64,000 bases of DNA from Haberlea rhodopensis (lineage: Eukaryota > Streptophyta > Magnoliopsida > Lamiales > Gesneriaceae): contig CAJQUN010000020.1 of the NCBI GenBank assembly GCA_907163345.1, positions 8,863,722 to 8,927,721 on the forward strand, given 5' to 3'. How positions within the stretch are numbered: position 1 is the stretch's first letter; the number at the start of each line of letters is the position of its first letter. This document shows positions 11,136 through 22,207 of the stretch, one piece after another. The position numbers and the translations under genes are program-made. Below the pieces are notes generated by a model. That model was not told the origin of the DNA. It saw only the letters and a program-made list of their open reading frames with translations, and did not search any database.

Positions 11136-13631
11136 TGTGATGTCCGGGGATTTATGGTGTTAATCCCGGTGTGGTATTAATCCTTGATGGATTTTTAATT
11201 GTGGCAATTAGGAATTAATTGCGGTTTGGCATTTCCTGAGGTTGTTAAATCGGGCATTTGGGATCGTTGGATCCAAAGGATGAGATTGTATTATCATTTT
11301 GGTGAAAAACCTATGAGTTGGGCTTTTAGTGGGACTTGGTGTCCGGGGTGCCTTATGTTGGGGCCAGTCTGGGGATTTGATGTTGGAGAGAGAGTTTTTG
11401 AAAACAGATGATTTTTAATGAATCATGATGTATTTGTGGATGTGTTGGTATTTTGGAGCATTTTTGCTATATATACCAGTTGGACTCGGGATTCCGTCAC
11501 TGGGAATCCATTTCTCTCCTCTCCTCCCCTCTCTCACGCCACCTTCACCCCAAACCCTTCCCTTCCCTTTGGTTGAAGAAAAATCGATAGAACTCGATTT
11601 AGGAGCCGGTTTTTCTCGAAGATAATCAAGTATTAATTCTCCCCTCGTCATTGTCTTCGATTTGGTAGTAGTTTTGTTGATTGTGGTTGAGTCTTGAGGT
11701 TGGTATGGGTTGGGTGATTTTGATGAAAATCTTGAAATCTTTTTGGGTTTGTTTTAATTCAAGTCTATCACCCTTCTTGGAGGCCCTTGGATGTTGTTTT
11801 GTTGTGGTTTTGAGTTGGGAGGAGTTGGGGTATGTATTGGGGAAGTTTCAAGCTTTTAAAAATGGTGGGTTTCGAGTTGCAGGGCATGTCGATCGATCGC
11901 CCGTAGCAGGCGACCGATCGCATGCAGGCAGTACGCTTTTCAGCTTTGTGGCGATCGATCGCCACTTTTGGAGCGATCGATCGCCTCGCGCCAGTAAGGT
12001 CTGGCGATCGATCGCTATATCGAGCGATCGATCGCCAAGGGGCTAGCGATCGATCGCCCGGTGTAGCGATCGATCGCCAGCATGTGATTTGTGTTTTTCT
12101 TGGCTTTTTCGTGGGATTTTGGAATTTCGACTTAAATGGTCGGCTTCCGGGGCAATGTTCTCATTCCAATGGGAATGCTAGACTTTTAAAATGGTTGGTT
12201 GGAGCCAAGTAAATAAAACGGAATTCTCGGATGAATTCTTGGCTATCTTTTTAAGCATATATAATGAGATATTTGGGTATTATGCATGCTTAGCCGGTGG
12301 GCTTTTATTTTGGTAATCGTCATGGATTGACGATATGATTGGGAATCTTGAACGTGCTTGGACACGTGGTTGCATGCTTATACTTGATTGTGAGTTGTTT
12401 ATGTGTTTTAGCACATATCTCTCGAGGTAAGGAACTCAAGCAAAGTTTGGACTCAAGCTACGGAATTATAAGGTACGTATTGACGTACGAGCATAGCCCT
12501 TTAATATAATTGCAATTGTTGAGTGCTTGGTACACTGTATTGCAATGAATGTGTGTGGAAATGCATGACACATGGTATTAACAATAAACGGAGATTGAAA
12601 TGCATGGTTTATTGTACTTGCTTCAAATGTCTATATATGCATTGAGAATTGCATGGTGCCGCTTTTGAGCGAGCAATGATTGGGATGTTGTCGCCTATGA
12701 GCGAACATCGATTATGACGCCGCTGCCATCGAGCATGCGTGGAATTGGAATGCCGCTATTGTAGAGCGAGCAACGAAATGGAGATATGAAACCATAAGTG
12801 AGGAACATGGATTGTTTATAATCATTGTTTAATGATTTGATGTTATTGATTATGACATTGGTATATGGCTCGTAGAATTGTTAATCAATATAATGATTAA
12901 CTGGCATTTGGGAATTTGATGGTTTCAGTGTTTTGAGAACAGGGACAGTATAGGAAACCCCGGATGAGGATGATGCCATCCAGGGAGAATATTTTGTATT
13001 TCATAGTATTTACATTGTTGTACATTATGAATTGTATTTTTGTGGTTATTGGATTGAGATATTGGTATGCTCACCCCGTGTGGGGGCTGTCTCTGTTGGG
13101 GCAGGTGGTACAGGTGTAGCAGCAGCTTTGGAGTTGAGCTCGGGCTGTTGATTGAAGTACTTCCAGGATTGAGGTACCAGAGCTGGATGGACAGGCGCTC
13201 AGATCCAGAGTCGAGATCGAGTTGCGCTTGAGAGGTGCTTCCAGGATCGAAGCACCAGTAACGGTATCCAGCAGAGTGTTTTATACATTAGATACACGCT
13301 CATTCATTGGGTACTCTTATGTGAGTACATATTACGTGTATATGGAATGTATAAACGGGCTACGGCTCTTCTCTGTTCATTTATGGTTTGCACGCAATTA
13401 AATATAGAATTGCTAAATGAACTAAGAGTGTGTTAGTGTATTATGAGGGTGCATGCTATATGGATAATCATGGTTGGGGAATTTGAATATTATGTGGTTT
13501 AAATGCAAGAAATTTTCTGGAGCATATGGTGTTACACTTGCATATGGTTTTTCCCCTGATAGTATGATTATATGCACTAATGATATGGCTTAATACACTA
13601 ATAACGGGTTAAGGGCACAGGGGTCCTTACA
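11136..13631 (+). repeat. LARD-like 3' LTR (2496 bp)
   Basis: Near copy of 4769..7227. Differences include an insertion of about 22 nt near 11335, an 18-nt insertion in the palindrome cluster near 11911 (a partial extra GATCG unit), length changes in G and C runs, and about twenty single-base changes. Ends CCTTACA, followed by the TSD tcgac. Confidence 0.92.
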
Positions 13632-13636
13632 TCGAC

Positions 13637-14461
13637 AAAACCCTCGGGCTGTGTCATGTACACATCCTCGAGCAGATTTCCATTAAGGAAAGCTGTTTTG
13701 ACATCCATCTGCCAGATTTCATAATCATGAAATGCAGCTATTGCAAGTAAGATCCTTATGGATTTAACCATGGCCACTGGTGAAAAGGTTTCATCATAGT
13801 CAATACCTTGAATTTGTTTGAATCCTTTTGCAACCAGCCGACCTTTATAGATTTGTACGTTACCATCCATATCGGTCTTTTTCTTGAAAATCCATTTGCA
13901 CCATATGGGTCGTACCCCTTCAGGTGGATCAACCAAAGTCCATACTTGGTTTGCATACATGGATTCCATCTCAGATTTCAAGGCCTCTTGCCATTTCTCA
14001 GAATCAGTGCCCATTATAACTTGTTGATAAGATGACGGCTCATCCTCATCAATAAGTAGTAAGTCACCTTGCTGGGTCACAAGAAATTCATATCTCTGTG
14101 GCACCCGGTGTTCTCTTACAGACCTACGATGGGCTTGTGTCTCTTGAGCAGGTGCTTCTTCCACAACAGTTTGCGGTGCCTGCTCTGTTTCCATCTCAAT
14201 CTCAGGTTCAGTGTTTTCTTGTGGTTGAACTTCACTAAGTTCTATTTTTCTCCCACTGGTTTTTCTAGAAATAAATTCTCTTTCAAGAAATACACCAGTC
14301 CGAGCAACAACTACTTTGTTCTCGGTGGGATAATAGAAATAGTATCCTTTCGTTTCCTTAGGATACCCCACAAATAAACACTTATCAGATTTTGGTCCAA
14401 GTTTGTTAGTGGCGTGACGTCTAACGAAAGCCTCACAACCCCAAATCTTCATAAAAGACAT
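13637..14461 (-). pseudogene. B pol: integrase C-terminus and RT N-terminal half
   Basis: The frame running 14461..13598 encodes B residues as far as 13637, where the LARD-like element interrupts. It begins in the integrase tail (MKIWGCEAFVRR), passes a hydrophilic linker, and enters RT (WKWIFKKKTDMDG, KGRLVAKGFKQ, DYDETFSPVAMVKSIRILLA, QMDVKTAFLNGNL). It is offset from the upstream frame by one base near 14500, so B needs a frameshift to join the parts. RT continues at 4763 beyond the insertion. Confidence 0.88.
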
Positions 14462-16422
14462 ACTAGGACGCTTCCCAGTCCATATCTCATATGGTGTCTT
14501 TTCACTGATTTAGATGGAACACGGTTCAGTAAGAAAATCGCTGTTTCTAGAGCGTGTCCCCAAAACGATATCGGAAGATCTACATGACTCATCATTGATC
14601 TAACCATGTCCAACAAGGTTCGATTTCTCCTCTCGGATACACCATTCCATTGTGGAGTATACGGAGGAGTGAGTTGTGGGACTATCCCACACTCCTTTAG
14701 ATATTCATGAAACTCTTGGCTTAGGTATTCACCTCCTCGATCTGATCGAAGGATTTTGATACTTTTGCCAAGTTGGTTTTGTACTTCATTCTTGAAATCT
14801 TTGAACTTTTCAAAGGTTTCATGCTTATGTTTCATTAGGTACACATACCCATATCTATTGAGGTCATCAGTAAATGTAACGAAGTATTGAAAACCCCCTC
14901 TAGCTTGTGTACTTATTGGTCCACATACATCACTATGTATTAGTCCCAATAAAACATTTGCCCTTTCAACATGTCCCTTGAAAGAGGCTTTAGTCATCTT
15001 GCCCATTAAACAAGATTCGCATGTTTCATATGATTCAAAATCAAATGAATCTAATACTTCATCCTTATGAAGTTTAGATATGCGGTTCTTGTTTATGTGG
15101 CCCAAGCGACAGTGCCAGAGATAAGTAGGATTACAATCATTATTTTTAATCCTTTTAGTATTTATGTTATAGATAGGCATATCAAGATTTAATACATAAA
15201 GACCATTCACCATTTGTGCACTAGCATAAAACATATCATTTAAATAAATAGAACAACAGTTGTCCTTTATTATAAATGAAAAACCATACTTGTCTAAACA
15301 AGAAATAGAAATTATGTTTTTAGTAATAGATGGCACAAAATAATAGTCTTTTAAAATCAATGATAAACCAGAAGGTAAAGCTAAACTATAATCTCCTATA
15401 GCTAATGCAGCAACTCTTGCTCCTTTTCCAACTCGGAGATCAACTTCGCCTTTCGCCAACAATCTACTCTTTTTGAGGTCCTGCACATTTACACAAATGT
15501 GAGATCCACATCCAGTATCTAATACCCATGATGAAGAAGTAGATAAATTGACTTCTATAACAAAAATACCTGAAGCGGAAGTCATACTTCCTTTCTTTAG
15601 ATCCTCCAGATATACTTTGCAGTTTCTTTTCCAATGGCCGGTCTCACCGCAATGGAAACAGTTCCCTTCCTTCGCTATCCCCCCTTTTGGCTTTAGTGCA
15701 GAAGACTTTGGCTTAGATTTAACAAAGACCTTCATTGCTTTCTTGTTGCCTTTAGCTTTGGCCCTTCCTTTGCCCTTATTCACAATAAGAACATTTGTGG
15801 CCTTAGTCTTCTTTGTATTTGCTTCATATGTTCTCAACATACCAAGCAATTGTGGTAGAGTCTTTTCCATGTCAGTCATATTGTAATTTACTACAAATTG
15901 ACTGAAGCTCTCAGGCAACGATTGCAAGATCACATCGGTGGCCAACTCTTGGTCCAATGGAAAACCCAGCTTGTCCAGATTCTCAATGTACCCAATCATC
16001 TTGAGCACATGAGTTCCAACTAGGCTTCCCTCTACCATCCTGCACTGGAACAACGCTTTAGAGACGTCATACCTCTCTTGTCTAGCTTGTTGTTGGTACA
16101 GTTGCTTAAGGTGCTCGATCATATCAAACGCCTCCATTTCCTCATGTTGCTTCTGAAGCTCAGAGTTCATGGTTGCAAGCATAAGGCACCCATCATCAAG
16201 TGCGTCACTTTGATGCTTCTTGTAAGCATCTTTATCAGCTCTTGTAGCTGTTAGGGGAGGTTCCTCAGCGGGCAATGGTTCCTCTAGGACATATTGTTTC
16301 TTTTCTTGTTTGAGGACTATCCTCAAGTTCCTATGCCAGTCTAGGAAATTTGTCCCATTTAGTTTGTCCTTCTCAAGGACCGATCGCAGTGATAATGTGT
16401 TTGATACGTTGTTAGTTGCCAT
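14449..16422 (-). CDS. B gag-protease-integrase (657-aa frame)
   Basis: Starts at the ATG at 16422 (MATNNVSN). Gag occupies about residues 1-260, with a basic stretch and a CCHC zinc knuckle (CFHCGETGHWKRNC). The aspartic protease motif WVLDTGCGSH follows near residue 300. The pre-integrase segment (LWHCRLGHINKNR, CESCLMGKM) and integrase core (HSDVCGP, DDLNRYGYVYLM, LRSDRGGEY, PQWNGVSERRNR) come next. The frame ends in the integrase because of a one-base shift near 14500. Apart from that shift, this is the best preserved copia coding stretch here. Confidence 0.9.
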   Translation of the reverse strand: MATNNVSNTLSLRSVLEKDKLNGTNFLDWHRNLRIVLKQEKKQYVLEEPLPAEEPPLTATRADKDAYKKHQSDALDDGCLMLATMNSELQKQHEEMEAFDMIEHLKQLYQQQARQERYDVSKALFQCRMVEGSLVGTHVLKMIGYIENLDKLGFPLDQELATDVILQSLPESFSQFVVNYNMTDMEKTLPQLLGMLRTYEANTKKTKATNVLIVNKGKGRAKAKGNKKAMKVFVKSKPKSSALKPKGGIAKEGNCFHCGETGHWKRNCKVYLEDLKKGSMTSASGIFVIEVNLSTSSSWVLDTGCGSHICVNVQDLKKSRLLAKGEVDLRVGKGARVAALAIGDYSLALPSGLSLILKDYYFVPSITKNIISISCLDKYGFSFIIKDNCCSIYLNDMFYASAQMVNGLYVLNLDMPIYNINTKRIKNNDCNPTYLWHCRLGHINKNRISKLHKDEVLDSFDFESYETCESCLMGKMTKASFKGHVERANVLLGLIHSDVCGPISTQARGGFQYFVTFTDDLNRYGYVYLMKHKHETFEKFKDFKNEVQNQLGKSIKILRSDRGGEYLSQEFHEYLKECGIVPQLTPPYTPQWNGVSERRNRTLLDMVRSMMSHVDLPISFWGHALETAIFLLNRVPSKSVKRHHMRYGLGSVLVCLL

Positions 16423-17052
16423 GGATATCTACAATATAAATATGCAAAATAAGTTTATGATTTAATCATTTAACATGGTCTTACATTAAATGATGCTCCC
16501 ACTATTTTGTTTAAAAATTATCAACCCTCAAAACCTTTAGTGGGCCAAGATCCATATTTCGCCTAATCTTGAGTTAGTTTGGCTAATCGCCAAAGACTCG
16601 GTTATTTAGGTAGACAACACTTTGTCAATTATATCACATATAATTCTTGGATAGTTGGACGAACAACACTTTGTTCAATTCATCAAATGAATTATAATCC
16701 AAACTATGCCTCTAGGTTCCCAATCCTATTGAGATAACTTAGTTAAGTCGTACCCAATTTTAAGTATAACGGATATCACTATTATCCTTTCGCGCCTTAC
16801 TATGATTGCCACGGTGCTTTGCTTTGGCAAACCCACACATGTACAATCGAAGTTATTGACGAGTACTTTTAATTTTGGAAGGCATCTAAAACTTAATATT
16901 TTAGAGGGATTTATTGATCTCATGATTAGTTTGATAATTTAAAATATGTCCACTACATATAGTTGTATACATATCTACATATATGTGTAATACTATTATC
17001 AATCTAAAACATAAGATAAATCATGCATCAACATACATAATTAAACGTGACA
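16423..17052 (-). other. B 5' leader, joined directly to A1 gag
   Basis: A 630-bp AT-rich non-coding stretch upstream of B gag. Neither an LTR end like 2078..3577 nor a primer site is present. At about 17053 it abuts A1 gag sequence at a point matching A2 near 53690. This is the deletion junction that removed B's 5' LTR. Confidence 0.65.
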
Positions 17053-17225
17053 TGGTTAACACCAGTAATGGCGGCTGCTGTATTGACTTTCAGAATTTTC
17101 ATTGGTCCATCAGTGATGACGAACCACATATCGTCATCCTGTGTTGCCAGATGAGCTTGCATTCTGATTCTCCAATCATCATAGTCTTCTTTTGAGAACA
17201 TGGGAATCTTGTTGAATGATGCCAT
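17053..17225 (-). pseudogene. A1 gag N-terminal fragment
   Basis: From the ATG at 17225: MASFNKIPMF, then DDWRIRMQAHLATQDDDMWF and TDGPMKILKVNTAAA, matching the gag start of A2 and G in this window. Truncated after about 58 codons at the junction with B's leader. Confidence 0.85.
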
Positions 17226-17258
17226 CAGTTCAAGTATCTTTGATGATTAAGACGACCC

Positions 17259-17270
17259 GCTCTGATACCA
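17259..17270 (-). other. A1 primer binding site
   Basis: The minus strand reads TGGTATCAGAGC two bases after the LTR end, complementary to initiator-Met tRNA. Confidence 0.9.
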
Positions 17271-17272
17271 CT

Positions 17273-18344
17273 TGTTAGGATCGGTCTGGAGTGTTTAGAG
17301 GGGGGGTGAATGAACACTCCTTAAAATTAATCCTTTGTGATTTCTCTCGGGTTAGTGAGTGAAATCTATTTCTTAATCAACTTCTCAGCAGAACAGATCG
17401 CTGAATATGATAGTGCGGAACGATCTGTTCTAGACTGGTAAGAACGGCTCGATGGCTTAAAGACTGTAACGTAGAGCGGAAAGGTAAAAGAGAGAATATG
17501 TTTCTGGAAGTTCGAATGTGGTGTAATCCTTCTACGTCTCCCCTTCTTCCAATTAAGGAAGGATTCCACTAGAAGACTTTGATTTATACAATCCTGTTGT
17601 ACAAACCCGATTCAGCTGGATTTACCTCACTACCATACTGAAACTCCTAGTCTCTCGATGTTCAGACACACACTGTCTGACAGTTACAATTGAATCTCAC
17701 TTCTCTATCATAGTCAAGAATACAAAAGATAGACTAATTTTGTCTATGCACACAATGATCCTGAGATGATCAAATATTACAATATGCTTGTGCTTATGAA
17801 AATTTTCGGCTCAAGAATATCTGGGCTTGTAAGCTTGTGCTGTTTAGTTTTCTTTTTCGTTTCTTGATTGATCAGATTGTCAGCTTGAGCTCTTTAGTTG
17901 CATCCTTATATAGTTGATTGTACCAACGACATTATTTCATTTTTTGTGCAACTCTTGACTCTGCCCAAACTCTGAATAAACTACAGTCTTATTCTTTTAG
18001 GTACTTGCCATTCTGGTTCATGCTTTCGGCGACTATCAGGTAAGCTCTTCTTTGTCTTCTTACCTTTTACGGTAATCTTCAGTCCTTGGTCTTTTTCAGC
18101 ATTAATTACAACATTAAATGCTTCAATAAATAGCCGTTAATGATTCGGACTGAAGAGCAAAGCTTATTCAACCTTGTCTGCTCTGATCTGATTATTGTTG
18201 AGATCGATCTGAAGCTTCGATCTGGTCAGGCTGATGTTCATCGATCCGTTCTGATTTTTGCGATAGACCATATCAGCTTGATCTGCTTTTGTCATGGTTG
18301 ATTGGTCTGATCTGTTTTGTCATCTTTAAAATCCGGAACTAACA
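17273..18344 (-). repeat. A1 5' LTR (1072 bp)
   Basis: Bounded TG/CA (plus-strand start TGTTAGGATC, end GGAACTAACA). Closely similar to the A2 LTRs at 47339..48432 and 62843..63940. A candidate TATA box, TATATAAG on the minus strand, lies at 17905..17912. A C-run sits near its 3' end (plus-strand G-run near 17300). Confidence 0.9.
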
Positions 18345-19079
18345 ATATGCATCAACAACATGAATGTACAACAATATGATTACAACAATCATATATCTCA
18401 ATTTCAACACATGTAATCAACATCACATCAACAATAAGATCAATACTCGTACATCAGCACGTACCTATCATGCGATACAAAATATATAATATCAGGCGCC
18501 AATATTTAACCGCCTCTCTGTCATGTCCCCAGTGATGATGCTATATGAAAATCAACAATGTACAATGTCATAATAGGCTTCACCATCAAATTCCAGGAAA
18601 TAAAACATTTTTCAAAAATCCAACCCTGGTGATCGATCGCCATTTTCACTGATCGATCGCCAAAATATTTTGTCTCAGCACGATCGATCGCCACTATCTC
18701 GCGATCGATCGCCCAAATGTTATGTTCACGCGCGATCGATCGACATGTTTCTCACGATCGATCCCCATAACATTTCACCGCCTTATTTTTCCTTGTTTTG
18801 GCGATCGACCGCCATAGGGCTCGCGCTCGATCGTCGATGTCTGAATTTTTCAGTACATGGCGATTTTGAGCTTATCTTCATGGTTCCAACCTAATACCTC
18901 ATATATCACCACCGAAATGTGAGAAAGTAGTACTATATCATCATCTGACCATATTTTCATAATTTCTTGAAAGTACATCATATATCATTTCAAACAAAGT
19001 CCTTTTGATTCCACATAAGTTATTAACAAGAAATTCATGCCCAAAGGATACATAGCATGCATCTTTTAGCAAGACAACT
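18345..19079 (-). repeat. C LTR fragment, left part
   Basis: Continuous with 33791..34222 once element D and one copy of its acaac TSD are removed. Non-coding. It contains GATCGATCGC-type palindromes between about 18630 and 18850, partly mutated. Its left edge is the end of A1, so A1 probably inserted into it. Confidence 0.65.
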
Positions 19080-20585
19080 GATAAGGATGAATATTACGTG
19101 TATTTTGCAATGATTTGTATGTATTTTCGTGTTGATTCATGGATGATGTTACGCTTTATGGTATTTATTTGTGTTGTTTCAGGAATCTAGGTGGGAAGTA
19201 GAAGGAATAAGCTATAAAGACGAAAACGGACCAAACCGAGGCAAGAAATGAAATTTTGAGAACTGACATAATCGATCGATCAGAAGCTGAGCTCGATCGA
19301 TCGACCGAGGTAGAGATTTTGGCCAACAAGAAAAAGTGATGCTCGATCGATCGGTAATTTAGCTCGATCGATCGAGCATGGAAGAGAAATATTAACCGAG
19401 TCTGAAGAGTGCTCGATCGATCGGAAGTTTATGCTCGATCGATCGAACGTGGCAGAAAAAATTCATAGACGAGAAATCAGAGGGCTCGATCGATCGATCG
19501 AGACATTTTCTCGATCGATCGAACGACAGAATTTTTAGAAAAAAAGGACTTGATTGAGTTTGATCTATTGGGAACACTTCCATCTCCTCCTCTTCTATAA
19601 ATATGAGACCTAGGGCACGATTTTAAAGGAACCAAGATCATATCATACACCACAAAGTAGCCTCCAATCATCCTCCAACATCTACACAATTTAAGAAGAA
19701 AAAGCCTTTGAAGTGCAAGGAAGGAAGCAAGGGAAGAAGTAACGTTGCAACACACGGATTCAACTCCTACGTTATCGTACTTCTAAACTTTATTTGTTTT
19801 GATTTTCGAATTTATTGATGTTTATGTGGTTGAGAAACAATTATTCATCTTGTTAGTTTGATTTGACTATGAATTAAGTTTATTTTATCAAGATTAGGGA
19901 AGCTTGTGATTGAGTTAATGATTTGAATGTTATTTGAGTGGATTAATTCTTTTGTGCATGATTTATACTTTTAATGCTATCAAAGCCTTGCTAATTTTGA
20001 TTGATTTGTGAATTATAATTGAGATTGAGAGATAAAATTATAATATGCTTTAATAAATCATGTTTTATGCTAACGATTTAGATCGATAGATTAAATCACA
20101 TATGTGATAACTTTGGATTGTAAGATTTAAAGTTAACGGTTTTCATCGAGATTTATGCAATATTAAATTGGGTTAAGTGAACGAAAGTTACTTGTTTCAA
20201 TTTAATATTAGTTTCAATATAGCTTGAGAAAGTGTATTGATTATTTTAAGGGAATCCGTCACCTTAAGAATTAATTGGTTAGTAATTATTATTTTTTACA
20301 AACAAATCATTGACGGTAGCACAAGTAGACCGACATATTGATAAATTTCTCGAGTGGAATTCCTTCGCATCTTCAAAGGAGTTGATTTAATTTTAAGTTT
20401 TTATTTTGATTAGATAATTATTCATATATTTCATAGGCTAAATATAACTTTCTAATTTTATTTACTTATACGTTAGTCCCTGTGGGTACGGCATCCATAT
20501 TTCTAAATCACTATACTAAAACTTGACATACTTGCGGTATAAAATCGCTGCTTTGATATTTTATTGTTTAAATAAACCGCGATCA
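19080..20585 (+). repeat. D 5' LTR (1506 bp)
   Basis: Contains CTCGATCGATCGAGC-type palindromes between 19272 and 19525 and a TATA box (TATAAATA) at 19596..19603, shortly after the cluster. The cluster is therefore upstream of the probable start site, unlike in the Tekay-related LTRs. Confidence 0.92.
19596..19603 (+). promoter_or_regulatory. Candidate TATA box in D LTR
   Basis: TATAAATA within cttctataaatatgagacc. An identical copy is at 32795..32802 in the 3' LTR. A good plant TATA match just downstream of the GATCGATC cluster. Confidence 0.6.
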
Positions 20586-20591
20586 AGTTGT

Positions 20592-20609
20592 TGGCGACGT
20601 TGCCGGGGA
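20592..20609 (+). other. D primer binding site (Asp-tRNA type)
   Basis: TGGCGACGTTGCCGGGGA six bases after the LTR end, close to the tggcgccgttgccgggga site typical of Athila elements. E carries a more diverged form at 34712. Confidence 0.75.
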
Positions 20610-20848
20610 CTAATTTGTATAATATCATACAAGATTAGTTAATTGTAATTTAGCCAATTTTTTCTTTTGTTTTGTTTGTTTGTCAATTTTGAGTATTTGG
20701 TTTACTACATTTGTGTTTCTCCTTTTGGGTTGATTTTTACAGGTAGTCATCTTCTTGGTGCATGCTAAGGAGTAGCAATCCCATACTCGAGCCTTTTGAC
20801 CCAGAAATTGAGTGAACATTTCTTAGGAAAACACGAGAAGCTCAAACA

Positions 20849-22207
20849 ATGGCGGATAACAATCAAGAAGGGGGTGTGAATAATGAAGCACCAAATCCAA
20901 GATCTATGATGGACTTTGCTCAACAAGCTTTCTATGGATCACTGTAAAGCATAACGAGGCCAAGTATTGAAGCTAACAATTTTGAGATAAAGCCTGCAAT
21001 AATTCAGATGAGCCAGCATTTAGTAATGTTTGGGGGAGTAGCCACTGATGACCCAAACGCTCACCTCTCCAACTTCTTGGGGATTTGTGACACATTCAAA
21101 CACAATGGCGTTTATGACGACGCCTCCAGGTTACAGTTATTTCCCTTTTCATTAAAAGATAAAGTTAAAGCCCGGTTAAATCTTTACATGCGGGACCCAT
21201 TACCACTTGGGAGGGGATGACTGAAGCTTTCTTGTCTAAATATTTTCCCCCTTCCAAAACTGCTAAGATGAGAAACGATATCACCACGTTTGGGCAATAT
21301 GATCCTGAAACTTTATATGAGGCGTGGGATCGTTCAAGTACTTGCTTAGGAGATGCCCACATCATGGTCTTCCTGTTTGGCTCCAGGTACAAATCTTTTA
21401 TAACGGTTTATTTTCAGCTACCCGTTCTATGATTGATGCAGCCTCAGGAGGATCCATCATGCCAAAAACACCGGAAGCAGCTTATGAACTCTTGGAAGAG
21501 ATGGCTTCTAATAGCTATCAATGGCAATCAGAGAGGAATGTGCCAAAGAAACCGAGTGGAGTTCATCAAATTGACGAAATCACTGCTATTTCGGCACAGT
21601 TGGAAGCATTAAACAAAAAGATTGATAGCATGAGCATGACAGCGATGCAAGCTCAATTTATCACTTGTGACTTATGTGGAACCAATCATCCAAGCATCGA
21701 ACGCCAGGCAGGTAATCTGTTTACTCAGTCTAATGAGTCTGCTAATTATATAGAAAACAGGCAGCCCAATAACCCATACTCAAATACTTACAACCCGGGA
21801 TGGAGGAATCATCCAAATTTGCAATGGTCCAACCAAAACAACGTGTTGAACCCACAACCACCACCGGGATATGTACCTAAGCCGAGTATGGAGGAGCTCA
21901 TGACCAAGTTCATATCATCAACTGAACTAGGATGCAAAATCAGGATGCATCTATAAAGAACTTGGAAGTACAAGTAGGGCAACTTGCATCATTGATTTCC
22001 GGACGAACCCAAGGTACACTACCAAGTGATACAGTGATAAATCCAAAGGAGCAAGCAAATGCCATAGCACTAAGGAATGGAAAAGAGCTAAGGACGCAGA
22101 CTGAAGCAAAAGAAAGTTGTGGAACCACCACTGAAGACAAGGGTAAGACCAAGGAAAAGGTAAGCGGAATTCTAACACCACATCAATCACACACACTGAT
22201 AAGGTAG
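20849..22207 (+). pseudogene. D gag
   Basis: The ATG at 20849 (MADNNQEGG) runs into a stop near 20945. Gag homology continues through HLSNFLGICDTFKHNGVYDD, LFPFSLKDKVKARLN, SKYFPPSKTAKMRNDI, the MIDAASGGS block and a C-terminal NPQPPPGY region. This needs at least three frame changes (about 21200, 21320 and 21930). A cysteine pair (ITCDLCGTNHPS) lies near 21665. Capsid-forming protein of the element; not translatable as one chain. Confidence 0.85.

Larger units (their letters stand above)
4769..13631 (+). mobile_element. LARD-like non-autonomous element (long LTRs, coding-less interior)
   Basis: An 8863-bp insertion in B's RT flanked by the 5-bp TSD tcgac (4764..4768 and 13632..13636). LTRs are 4769..7227 and 11136..13631, with TG...CA ends. 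The primer site is at 7232 and the purine tract before 11136. The 3.9-kb interior has no gag or pol domain in any frame; its open frames are short and repeat-derived. The bases before the 3' LTR (tttcgaggacgaaat and the G-run) and after the 5' LTR match those of Tekay-type element I, as does the LTR start style (TGTGAT[A/G]TCC). I infer a non-autonomous Tekay relative mobilised in trans. LTRs differ by about twenty substitutions and several indels, so insertion is recent. Confidence 0.9.
2078..17052 (-). mobile_element. Ty1/copia Angela-like element B, 5' LTR missing, split by LARD-like element
   Basis: Read right to left: a 5' leader (17052..16423), gag-protease-integrase (16422..14449), integrase end and RT start (14461..13637), the inserted LARD-like element, RT and RNase H (4763..3593), a purine tract, and a 3' LTR (3577..2078). 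Its left edge cuts A1 beside aacat (2073..2077). The expected 5' LTR, which should begin on the plus strand like position 2078, is absent. The leader runs straight into A1 gag near 17053, so B and A1 shared one deletion. Domain order (integrase before RT) fixes copia. Angela/BARE-like character of integrase and LTR start is a family-level judgement. Confidence 0.85.
1..18344 (-). mobile_element. Ty1/copia Sirevirus-like element A1 (3' end outside window, split by B)
   Basis: The element reads right to left: 5' LTR at 17273..18344, primer site, a gag start at 17225, then pol at 2077..1. Between gag and pol lies the inserted element B. Gag and pol closely match element A2 in the same window, which fixes order and orientation. 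Compared with A2, A1 lacks about 1.7 kb (end of gag to start of protease). That stretch was probably lost in a deletion that also removed B's 5' LTR. The 3' LTR lies left of base 1. The Sirevirus-type assignment rests on the character of gag and pol and the initiator-Met primer site; the exact lineage is inference. Confidence 0.85.
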
